Shown here piece by piece: positions 7,661 through 14,734 of a stretch of DNA of 19,568 bases. This DNA comes from JBCDBL01 sp039183635 (GTDB lineage Bacteria; Pseudomonadota; Alphaproteobacteria; Caulobacterales; Parvularculaceae): positions 1-19,568 of the forward strand of contig JBCDBL010000083.1 in assembly GCA_039183635.1 (NCBI GenBank), read 5' to 3'. Each line of letters starts with the position of its first letter. Position 1 is the stretch's first letter. The notes under the pieces were generated by a model. That model was given only the letters and a program-made list of their open reading frames with translations, did no database searches and had not been told where the DNA came from. The translations under genes were made by a program, and so were the position numbers.

Positions 7661-7972
7661 ATGACAGCAATGCGCGCGGTTGCAGCGGTTTTGGGGCTTG
7701 TTCTGGCCGGTTTGATTGTTTGGGGCTTTCAACAGGGCGGCGGTTGGCCGGAAGTGATAGAGGTGGTGGAACGGCCCTGGGGTCTCGTCACCTTATTCGA
7801 TCTCTATGTGGGCTTTTTCATTTACGCCGCGATCGTCTTTCTGGTGGAGCGCAATAAGATGGTCGCGCTGTTCTGGGCGGCGCCGATCTTCGTTCTTGGC
7901 AATGTTTGGAGTATTGTTTGGCTTATTCTCCGCGCGCCTGCGATCGCTGCAGCATTCAAGACGGCGGAGTAA
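7661..7972 (+). CDS. Small membrane protein, DUF1475-like
   Basis: A 103-residue protein with three probable membrane helices: AVAAVLGLVLAGLIVWGF, LYVGFFIYAAIVFLV and FWAAPIFVLGNVWSIVWLI. The pattern RPWGLVTLFDLYVGFF, then a charged loop (VERNKM) and ALFWAAPIFVLGN, resembles the DUF1475 membrane family as I remember it. No function is known. The ATG is preceded by GCAGGGA at suitable distance. It stands alone after the repeat cluster and is convergent with the GT2 gene ending at 8037, so it is probably a single-gene unit. Confidence 0.75.
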   Translation: MTAMRAVAAVLGLVLAGLIVWGFQQGGGWPEVIEVVERPWGLVTLFDLYVGFFIYAAIVFLVERNKMVALFWAAPIFVLGNVWSIVWLILRAPAIAAAFKTAE

Positions 7973-8036
7973 GGCTTATCTTGCAAAACCGCCTAAGCTC
8001 ATGGTCCTCCCCGCCAAGCGCGGGAAGAATGAAACG

Positions 8037-8813
8037 CTATAGCTCGGAAATCTCGCCGGGAGAACGAAAACGGGCGCGAAGCCATACAACGCCCAGAATA
8101 TCTCGGAACGCCACCAGCGCGCGGCTGAGATTATTGTATTTCGAAGCGCCATGAACACGCGGGCGATGGCCTACCGGCAAAAACTCCGCCTTAAACCCCT
8201 CGCGCTGGATCAAGGCTGGAATGTACCGGTGCATATGGTCGAAATAGGGCAGCCGCAAATAGGCGTCCCGGTAAAAAACCTTAAGCCCGCAGCCGGTATC
8301 GCTGGCGCCGTCTTTTAAGATCGACTGCCGAACCGTATTGGCGATGCGCGAAGCAAACCGTTTTGCGGCGGTGTCTTTTCGCCCCACACGCTCCCCGGCG
8401 ACCATGGCGAGATCTCCATCGGCGTCGTTTCGCACAAGGGCTTGATAAAGCTTCGGCAAATCCGCAGGGTCGTTCTGCCCGTCGCCATCAAGGGTGCCGA
8501 TGACAGCGCCCCTGGCGGCGAGAATGCCGGTGCGCAAGGCCCGGCTTTGTCCGGCGTTTTCATGGTGAGACAGGGCGCGAAACTTCGGATGCGCTTGCTT
8601 TAACGCCTGCAAGGCCTCAAGAGTGCCGTCGCTGCTGCGATCGTTGACGAATATGACCTCAAAATCGCATACGCCCTCAAGAGCCGTCTCGATCTCTTGC
8701 AAAAGCGGACCGACATTATCTTCTTCATTGCAAACAGGCGCAACGACGCTGAGCGCGACGCCCCCCGCCGTCACGGCCTTATTCATCTGAAAGGTGGCGG
8801 CGGCAGCCGGCAT
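8037..8813 (-). CDS. Family 2 glycosyltransferase, polyprenyl-phosphate sugar synthase type (ArnC/DPM1-like)
   Basis: A GT-A fold enzyme that would transfer a nucleotide-activated sugar to a polyprenyl phosphate on the cytoplasmic membrane face. Visible motifs, in order: LSVVAPVCNEEDNV, FVNDRSSDGT, TLDGDGQNDPADLP (DxD metal/nucleotide site), SDTGCGLKVFYRDAY and PRVHGASKYNN, all typical of dolichol-phosphate mannose synthase/ArnC-like proteins. There are no C-terminal membrane helices, so it resembles the short DPM1 type. The start is uncertain: ATG 8813 has AAGAG eight bases upstream; ATG 8786 (MNKAVTAGGV) lacks one but gives the most family-like N-terminus; the frame is open to ATG 8921. It is divergent from two ArnT-like transferases, which probably use its product. 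Confidence 0.9.
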   Translation of the reverse strand: MPAAAATFQMNKAVTAGGVALSVVAPVCNEEDNVGPLLQEIETALEGVCDFEVIFVNDRSSDGTLEALQALKQAHPKFRALSHHENAGQSRALRTGILAARGAVIGTLDGDGQNDPADLPKLYQALVRNDADGDLAMVAGERVGRKDTAAKRFASRIANTVRQSILKDGASDTGCGLKVFYRDAYLRLPYFDHMHRYIPALIQREGFKAEFLPVGHRPRVHGASKYNNLSRALVAFRDILGVVWLRARFRSPGEISEL

Positions 8814-8966
8814 AAGAAACGCTCTTGAAACCAATGGACATCCGGCAGCAGGCGCGGACATTCCCGTGTCTCTAAGGACTTCGGCCGGCAAGCGCAAGCG
8901 ATGGGCGGACAAAGCCGTCATTGGCCGCTAAAGTCCATTGAGGAATTGGATGGGGGAGCTGTGGCG

Positions 8967-10649
8967 TTGCGTAAAGACATCCTGACGTTTGAGGTTTTAT
9001 TCGATTGGCTCGCGCAATGGCCGCGCTTGGTCGTGCTCGCCTTCGCACTCGCCATCGCGCTGCCCGGAACGTCAGCGCTGCCGCCCCTTGACCGTGACGA
9101 ATCCCGCTTCGCCCAGGCCACGGTTCAGATGCTGGAGACCGGCGATTTCATCGCCATTCGCTACCAGGACACCGAACGCAACAAAAAGCCCGTCGGCGTC
9201 TATTGGCTCCAGGCGCTTAGCGTCTCCACCTTGTCCGACGTGGCCGACCGCGAGATCTGGGCCCACCGCATCCCCTCTATCCTCGCCGCGCTTTTGGCGG
9301 CGCTGTTCGCCTTTGAAATCGGCCGCACATTGTTCGACGTCCGAACGGGCCTGCTCGGCGCCCTGCTCCTGTCCGCCAGCCCCTTGTTCGTGGGCGAGGC
9401 GACCATCGCCAAAACCGATATGCCGTTGCTGGCGACCATTTTGGCGGCGCAATGGGCTTTGGCGCGGATTTATCTGCGCGCAACCAATGACGAGGGCGGC
9501 GCCGTCCCAATAACGCATGTTCTTCCGTTCTGGATCGCCATCGGCCTCGGCGCGTTGCTGAAGGGGCCTGTCGCACCGATGGTGTGCGGCCTCACCGTTC
9601 TCGCCTTGTGTCTGCGCAAGCCTTATCTGGCCTGGCTGACGTCTTTGCGGCCTGTTCTGGGCGCAGGCATCGTCGCGTTGATCGTCGCGCCCTGGGCGGT
9701 CGCCATCGGCATTGAAACGGAAGGCCGGTTTTTCCTTGAAGCCATCGGCGTCGATATGTTGGGCAAAGTCGCCGCCGTTCAGGAGTCCCACGGCGCGCCG
9801 CCGGGCGCCTATGCTGCGCTTGTTTGGATTACATTCTGGCCTGGGGCGTTGTTTCTTTTGCCTGGGCTTATTTTTCTGTGGACGGAGCGCAGAACCGCAG
9901 CCGTCGCGTTTTGCGCCGCATGGGCCTTTCCCACATGGCTGGTGTTCGAGGCGGCGTCCACCAAACTGCCTCACTATGTCCTGCCGGCCTACCCCGCCCT
10001 CGCGCTGCTCGCCGCCGCCGCAATTATCAACGGCGCCGGGCGCGGCCTGACGCAAAAATTCAGCACAGGACTGTGGGTCTTGGGCGGTCTCGCGATCCTC
10101 GCCCTTCTGCTTGCCGCGCCGGCGCGCTTGTCGTCCGGCGGCGTTCAGGCCATCGACCTCGTCGCCGCCGCCGGCTTCGCCACCGCCGCCATCGCCGTGG
10201 GCGCTGCAGCCTGGCGCGGCCGCCGCATCGCCGCAGCTTTAACAGCTTGCCTTGCCGGCGCCGCTCTGGCCGCACATTTGTTGGAAAGCGCGCTGCCGCG
10301 CTTCGACGCGTTACAGCTGACGCCCCGGCTGGAAGCGGTTTTGGAGCGCGAAGGCGTTCACCCGCTTATGTCTCAGGATGCAAAACCGGTTATCCTTATA
10401 GGATACCACGAGCCAAGCGCGGTGTTTCTCCTCGGCACCCCGACCCTGCTCACAAACCCGCACAACGCCGCTGTCGCCCTGGCTGACGGCCGCAGCAACA
10501 TCGCCGTCGCGGAAGAGCGCACCCGCGTCCTGTTCGAAACCGAAGCCGCGGCCCTCGGCGTCAAGCTCACCGCGCTTGCAAGCCTCGACGGCCTCAATTA
10601 CTCACGCAGCGAAACGGCGCGGCTCACCATCTATCGCGCGGCCCCTTAG
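8967..10649 (+). CDS. ArnT-like polyprenyl-phosphate-sugar glycosyltransferase (PMT_2 / GT83)
   Basis: A membrane glycosyltransferase of about 560 residues and many hydrophobic helices. Its first periplasmic loop has the signature PPLDRDESRFAQAT, then LETGDFIAIRYQDTERNKKPVGVYWLQ, shared with ArnT, which moves 4-amino-arabinose from undecaprenyl phosphate onto lipid A; the Asp-Glu region is the catalytic site in that family. The real sugar and acceptor are not determined. I chose TTG 8967 because GGGGGAG (8952-8958) lies eight bases before it; GTG 8961 is too close to that site, and the open frame back to ATG 8901 has none. The last bases are separated by 34 from a second transferase on the same strand, so the two are likely co-transcribed. 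It probably works with the divergent ArnC-like enzyme. Confidence 0.9.
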   Translation: MRKDILTFEVLFDWLAQWPRLVVLAFALAIALPGTSALPPLDRDESRFAQATVQMLETGDFIAIRYQDTERNKKPVGVYWLQALSVSTLSDVADREIWAHRIPSILAALLAALFAFEIGRTLFDVRTGLLGALLLSASPLFVGEATIAKTDMPLLATILAAQWALARIYLRATNDEGGAVPITHVLPFWIAIGLGALLKGPVAPMVCGLTVLALCLRKPYLAWLTSLRPVLGAGIVALIVAPWAVAIGIETEGRFFLEAIGVDMLGKVAAVQESHGAPPGAYAALVWITFWPGALFLLPGLIFLWTERRTAAVAFCAAWAFPTWLVFEAASTKLPHYVLPAYPALALLAAAAIINGAGRGLTQKFSTGLWVLGGLAILALLLAAPARLSSGGVQAIDLVAAAGFATAAIAVGAAAWRGRRIAAALTACLAGAALAAHLLESALPRFDALQLTPRLEAVLEREGVHPLMSQDAKPVILIGYHEPSAVFLLGTPTLLTNPHNAAVALADGRSNIAVAEERTRVLFETEAAALGVKLTALASLDGLNYSRSETARLTIYRAAP

Positions 10650-10683
10650 ACAAGCGCGATCGGCGCGCCGGAGCAGTCATCGT

Positions 10684-12177
10684 ATGACGTCACTGTCCAA
10701 AGCCCTCACTGAAACGCCATGGCGGACGATTGCGATCGCGATAGGCCTTATCACCCTGGCGCGGCTTGTGGGGCTCTACTTCAACGTTCTGAACCTCGGG
10801 CCAGACGAAACGCAGTACTGGCATTGGTCGCAAACGCCTGCTTTCGGGTATTTTTCAAAACCGCCGATGATCGCCTGGGTGATTGGCCTGTCCACCAGTG
10901 TTCTGGGGGACGCCGAATGGGCGGTGCGGGCGCCCTTCCCCATCATCCATGGCGGCACAGCCCTTGTGCTGTTCGCCCTCGCCAAACGGCTTTACACCGC
11001 AGACGTTGCATTTTGGGCGAGCCTCGCCTACGCGACGCTTCCGGCGGTGTCTTTGTCCTCAAGCCTTGCGACGACGGACGTGCCGTTGTTGTTGTTTTGG
11101 TCCCTGGCTTTGTTGTGGTTCCACAAACTCATCACCGACGGCGGTTGGACAGCGGCGTTGGCGACAGGCGTCTTTGTCGGGCTCGGCCTCCTTTCAAAAT
11201 ACGCCATGGTGTATTTTCCAATCGGCATGGCGCTTGTGTTCGCTGTCAGCCGGGAGGCGCGCCGCGCCGTCAAACCCACCCAACTTGTCGCCATCGCCGG
11301 CATTGTGGGACTTAGCTTAACGCCGAACATTCTGTGGAACCTACAGAACGATTTCTCAACGGTCTCCCATACGGCCGCCAACGCAAACTGGGGCGCATCG
11401 CTGTTTAATTTCGACAAATTCTGGAAGTTCTTCACCGACCAATTCGGCGTGTTCGGCCCGATCTTTTTCGCAGCGCTTCTCGGCGGCGCTGTGACATTCC
11501 AAAAGCGCCTGGCGGAGGCAGGTTACAAAGCATTTTCCCATATGTACCTGGCCAGTTTCGCGGCGCCGCCGCTTCTCGTCGTCAGCATACAGGCTTTTAT
11601 TTCCCGAGCCCACGCCAACTGGGCGGCCAGCGCCTATCCCGCCGCGATCATACTCGTCGCCGCCTGGTTGTTGCGGGCCCGGATCGGCGGCTGGCTATTC
11701 AAAGGCAGCGTCGCTTTCCACGCCGCTCTCGCCATTATCGTCGGCTATCTCATGACGGCGCCGGGGCCCCAAGTCGACGCCCTTGGCCTGTCCAACGCCG
11801 TAAAGCGCCTGCGCGACTGGCCGGAACAGGGAGCCGCGGTCGCTGAGGCCGCGACGGAATACAACGTCGACGCCATCTTGTTAGATGATCGGGAAGTCAT
11901 GGGAGAGCTGCTGTACTACGCCCGCCCAAGGGATGTTCCCATTGTCGCCTGGCGCTGGTCCGGCGTTCCCCACAATCATTACGAGTTGACCTCGCCATTC
12001 GATGCGGGAGCGTATGATCGCGTGCTCTATGTCACACGCCACAATGGCGGCCCTGCGGAGGCTATCCTAGAACAGTTTGAAAATGTGACGACGCGCCCGC
12101 CCCACATCGCACAACTCGATTATAAAAGAACGCGTACGCTCTATTTTTATGAATTGTCAGGGTTTAAGGGCGAGTGA
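10684..12177 (+). CDS. Second PMT_2/GT39-83-like membrane glycosyltransferase
   Basis: A polytopic protein of 497 residues from ATG 10684, which has GGAG ten bases upstream; the frame is open further left but overlaps the preceding gene. The first loop has NLGPDETQYWHWSQ and FGYFSKPPMIAW, the acidic catalytic loop of dolichyl-phosphate-mannose/ArnT-type transferases (PMT_2 group), followed by repeated membrane helices and a soluble tail of about 120 residues (VKRLRDWPEQGA to ELSGFKGE). It would take a polyprenyl-phosphate sugar on the periplasmic side and add it to a lipid or glycan acceptor. It differs clearly from the upstream ArnT-like protein, so this is not a recent duplication. A repeat cluster begins nine bases after its stop. 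Confidence 0.87.
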   Translation: MTSLSKALTETPWRTIAIAIGLITLARLVGLYFNVLNLGPDETQYWHWSQTPAFGYFSKPPMIAWVIGLSTSVLGDAEWAVRAPFPIIHGGTALVLFALAKRLYTADVAFWASLAYATLPAVSLSSSLATTDVPLLLFWSLALLWFHKLITDGGWTAALATGVFVGLGLLSKYAMVYFPIGMALVFAVSREARRAVKPTQLVAIAGIVGLSLTPNILWNLQNDFSTVSHTAANANWGASLFNFDKFWKFFTDQFGVFGPIFFAALLGGAVTFQKRLAEAGYKAFSHMYLASFAAPPLLVVSIQAFISRAHANWAASAYPAAIILVAAWLLRARIGGWLFKGSVAFHAALAIIVGYLMTAPGPQVDALGLSNAVKRLRDWPEQGAAVAEAATEYNVDAILLDDREVMGELLYYARPRDVPIVAWRWSGVPHNHYELTSPFDAGAYDRVLYVTRHNGGPAEAILEQFENVTTRPPHIAQLDYKRTRTLYFYELSGFKGE

Positions 12178-12186
12178 TGCAGCTTA

Positions 12187-12289
12187 GAGCGTCCTGAATG
12201 AAACTTGGCTCGGTTAGGATCGCCTCAGACGCTCAAGACCAAAGAATCTAGAGCATCCTGCTGATTCAACATATGTGCAGGATGCTCTA
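12187..12289. repeat. Pair of intergenic palindromes between convergent genes, copy 3; likely bidirectional terminator
   Basis: The first palindrome runs from GAGCGTCCTGA at 12187 to TCAGACGCTC ending at 12234 (one-base bulge). The second is a perfect 13-base-pair stem: TAGAGCATCCTGC (12249-12261) and GCAGGATGCTCTA (12277-12289) with a 15-base loop. They lie between the converging 3' ends of two glycosyltransferase genes. Both belong to the same general class of alphaproteobacterial extragenic palindromes as the other two clusters in the window, starting and ending with TTAGAGC/GCTCTA-type bases. The perfect stem would fold in either transcript; there is no long U-run, so terminator function is inferred. 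Confidence 0.7.
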
Positions 12290-12336
12290 TAGAGATTTGC
12301 ACCTTATGCAGCCCAACTCATCAGGCGCAAATGGGT

Positions 12337-13389
12337 TTAGCGTCCGGAACGACGAGCGGCGATACGGCGCAACCGCTTTACGCCTTTTGAGCGTGAGCGC
12401 GCCGTAAACCCAAAATAAGCTGGCAGTCGAATGACCGCGCGTTTGACCAGGCGCGCGCCGAACGCCGCCCATACCGCCCCGGAGACCAGCACCAAGAACG
12501 CAGCGGGATAAGGCTTGCGGAAATGTTTCCAAAAGTACCGCACCATGCTTTGGGCCTTGCGGCGTTCAACCCCGATCGGGCTGACGCGGCTTGAACTTTT
12601 GCAATGGGTGACGGCGACATGGGGCGTATAGTACACCGCACCGCCCGCCTCGGCGAAACGCAGGCAGAAGTCCACATCTTCCACATGGAGGAAATAATCT
12701 TCGTCCATCCCGCCGACGGCGTCGTAATCCGCGCGCTTTAAGAACATGCACGCGCCGCTGATCACCGGCGTTTGGCACGTGCGTCCCGGGCAAGGCTCCG
12801 CGTTGAGATTGAAGCCCCGAAAATAGGGATGTTGCGGCGCAATTCTATAAAGTTGCGTCAGCTCCACAAACGCCGTCCAGGGCGTCAGCGTGCGACGGCG
12901 CGCGCCGCGCTGTTCGGAGCCGTCCGGATCGACAAGTTTGCCGCCCAACAGCCAACGCCCTTTTAAACCTTCCGATTCTTCAAGTAATGTATCCAACCCA
13001 TTCGCCGGCAAAGCAGCGTCAGGGTTCAAAAACAAAAGATACTCGCCGGTCGCCCGGCTTGCCCCGAGATTACAGCCTGCGGCGAAACCAATATTTCCGT
13101 GCCCTGATAAAATCCGCAATTCTGAAGCGCCTTCAGGAGATATCGCTTTGGCCCTTCGAATTTCATGGGGTGCGTTGCCGTTATCGACCAGAATAATTTC
13201 TTTCACCCGCGGCTGCGCCATAACAGAGGCGATGCAACGACTTAAAAGAGGGCCAGTCCAGTAGGAAACGATAACGACGCTAACGTCTTGTACGGGCGCA
13301 TTTTGCGTCGCAACACAATGTTCCGTTTGCTCTTCAAAAGAAGTGAGAGACGCTTCAGATTGTAAAGCCGTACTGGAAATCGCCGTCAT
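12337..13389 (-). CDS. Family 2 glycosyltransferase, rhamnosyltransferase-like
   Basis: A 350-residue GT-A enzyme of the WbbL/RfbF-like GT2 group, which adds a sugar (often rhamnose) to a growing lipid-linked glycan at the cytoplasmic membrane face. Motifs in order: VSVVIVSYWTGPLLSRC (36-52), ILVDNG (66-71), GNIGFAAGCNLG (98-109), LFLNPDA (119-125, nucleotide-sugar/metal site), SGACMFLKRADYDAVGGMDE (211-230) and HVEDVDFCLRF (235-245, catalytic acid region). The first 30 residues are a non-conserved extension. A hydrophobic C-terminal segment (FLVLVSGAVWAAFGARL) may anchor it. The ATG has AGGGGC upstream. It lies 96 bases downstream of the ligase-like gene on the same strand. Sugar donor and acceptor are not determinable. 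Confidence 0.9.
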   Translation of the reverse strand: MTAISSTALQSEASLTSFEEQTEHCVATQNAPVQDVSVVIVSYWTGPLLSRCIASVMAQPRVKEIILVDNGNAPHEIRRAKAISPEGASELRILSGHGNIGFAAGCNLGASRATGEYLLFLNPDAALPANGLDTLLEESEGLKGRWLLGGKLVDPDGSEQRGARRRTLTPWTAFVELTQLYRIAPQHPYFRGFNLNAEPCPGRTCQTPVISGACMFLKRADYDAVGGMDEDYFLHVEDVDFCLRFAEAGGAVYYTPHVAVTHCKSSSRVSPIGVERRKAQSMVRYFWKHFRKPYPAAFLVLVSGAVWAAFGARLVKRAVIRLPAYFGFTARSRSKGVKRLRRIAARRSGR

Positions 13390-13485
13390 GACTAAAAACG
13401 CCCCTGGGGTGCGGGCTCGGTCGTACGCCGCATCCCTTAACCTTATATTCTTAAACTACTTTGCTTTTGAAGTATTCACAATGTT
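13390..13485 (-). promoter_or_regulatory. AT-rich spacer, possible promoter for the GT2 gene
   Basis: This spacer is much richer in A and T than its surroundings, especially 13436-13485. Read on the - strand it contains TTCAAA, 18 bases, then TATAAG, a weak match to a -35/-10 pair. The GT2 gene may therefore have its own promoter besides read-through from the ligase-like gene. No terminator hairpin is clear. Confidence 0.22.
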
Positions 13486-14724
13486 TTAAACACGTTTCAG
13501 AGATATGAAAATCGCCAAAAAGGCGATCCAAAGCGCTGTAATGCGCCACACCTGCCAAAGGCTCCATTCGGTAAGGGCGTAAGCTAAAAAAGCGCCGACG
13601 ACCCCTGCAATAACCGCAGCAGCTTTGGCGTGCGACGCAGCATTCTCCACACTGTTGCGCGCGGCGCGCCACGCGCCGAAAATAACGCCTAGAGCGCACA
13701 CAGCCCCGACAAGGCCGAGATCCATCCAGATGTGAAGAAACGTGTTATGGGGATGCATCGGCATCACCCTTAAAGACACGTCTATAGACGTGATGTCATA
13801 ATAAACGTCTTGTCGGGCGATAAACCGCGCATATTCCACGCCGCCGCCAAGGGGAAATGTTGCTGCGATTTCGGATCCAGCCGTGCTCCAGGCCATAATC
13901 CTTTGCACCCACGACATCGGCAACCCCATGTCTACGCCGGCATATACGGCCGCCTCGAAAGGGACGACGGCAGCAACGACAGGGTTGAGCAGCAACGCCG
14001 CCGCCAACACAAAAAATACGATATCAAGCGCGCGTTGAGGCCAGATCGACGCTGCAACAAAAAAAGCAGCGCCCACGCCGAAGGCGAACACATTAGCGTC
14101 AATCGGCAAAAAAGCGACGGCGACGGCGACAAGCGTTAAAAAAAGACGCGCGGCGACGCGACCATAGAGATCCTCCACAACAAGATATCCCGGCCACACG
14201 AGAAGCGTGAGAAGTACAGCGCCGCGACCGACGGCAATGAAATTTACATATGGGTCGTCATTAGCGCCGAAAGTCGCGCGAAAAAAACCGCCGCTCGCGC
14301 CCTCTATGGCGAGAAGGGCGGCCATCAAAACCACGCCAAACGCAAAAGCTTTTTTAATGCGCACCGCATCGTGCGGACCGGCGACGGCGAAACCATAAAC
14401 GCCAAGGGCGAGGACGACATGCGCAATCCCCATGCGCCAGGACCAGTCGACCTTCTCCGGCATTGGCGACCATAGCGCCGAAACACCGGTCCAAAGATAA
14501 AACATCGACACTGCAAGACATGCGATTTGCGCAGGTTTCAGCGGGGTGGAAAACCTCAAAAAACCAGACATATCGCCGCGCAAACGCGCCCAGCCAGGCA
14601 GGGCGAGCAGCGCGAACAGCATCGCGGGCGCAATGCCGCGATGCGCCATAAGCGCAAGCAGGGCGAGCATTGTAAACAGAAAATACGCAACGCCTGTTCT
14701 ACGGGAAGGAACAAAGCGCCCCAC
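13486..14724 (-). CDS. O-antigen ligase/polymerase-like membrane protein (Wzy_C family)
   Basis: A 412-residue polytopic protein with about ten to twelve hydrophobic segments and one large periplasmic loop (about 260-335). The loop has WVQRIMAWSTAG, PLGGG and MHPHNTFLHIWMDLGLVG (His324, His326), the histidine/asparagine signature of the WaaL/Wzy_C superfamily, which joins or polymerises undecaprenyl-linked glycans on the periplasmic side. Whether it is a ligase or polymerase cannot be told from sequence. It starts with GTG 14724, with AAGG that overlaps the thrS stop codon region; the gap to thrS is only 10 bases, so it is almost certainly in the thrS operon and possibly translationally coupled. 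Downstream lies a GT2 gene that could assemble the same glycan. Confidence 0.88.
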   Translation of the reverse strand: MGRFVPSRRTGVAYFLFTMLALLALMAHRGIAPAMLFALLALPGWARLRGDMSGFLRFSTPLKPAQIACLAVSMFYLWTGVSALWSPMPEKVDWSWRMGIAHVVLALGVYGFAVAGPHDAVRIKKAFAFGVVLMAALLAIEGASGGFFRATFGANDDPYVNFIAVGRGAVLLTLLVWPGYLVVEDLYGRVAARLFLTLVAVAVAFLPIDANVFAFGVGAAFFVAASIWPQRALDIVFFVLAAALLLNPVVAAVVPFEAAVYAGVDMGLPMSWVQRIMAWSTAGSEIAATFPLGGGVEYARFIARQDVYYDITSIDVSLRVMPMHPHNTFLHIWMDLGLVGAVCALGVIFGAWRAARNSVENAASHAKAAAVIAGVVGAFLAYALTEWSLWQVWRITALWIAFLAIFISLKRV

Positions 14725-14734
14725 AACGGACGCC

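Noticed and set aside
7546..7857. A 103-codon frame upstream of and overlapping the DUF1475-like gene
   Set aside because: No ribosome site and an arginine/glycine-rich product; the overlapping frame at 7661 has coherent membrane helices and a good ribosome site.
7973..8036. Possible terminator hairpin (CCCGC-caagc-GCGGG) between the convergent DUF1475-like and GT2 genes
   Set aside because: The stem is only five base pairs, with no U-run on either side; too weak to list.
9072..10055. A 327-codon open frame on the - strand inside the ArnT-like gene
   Set aside because: It is antisense to a gene with clear family motifs; its product is arginine/glycine/glutamine rich without any domain, as expected from the complement of G+C-rich coding sequence.
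10576..10683. Extended N-terminus of the second PMT_2-like transferase
   Set aside because: These 36 codons overlap the previous gene and are serine/arginine-rich; ATG 10684 has a ribosome site and gives a normal first membrane helix.
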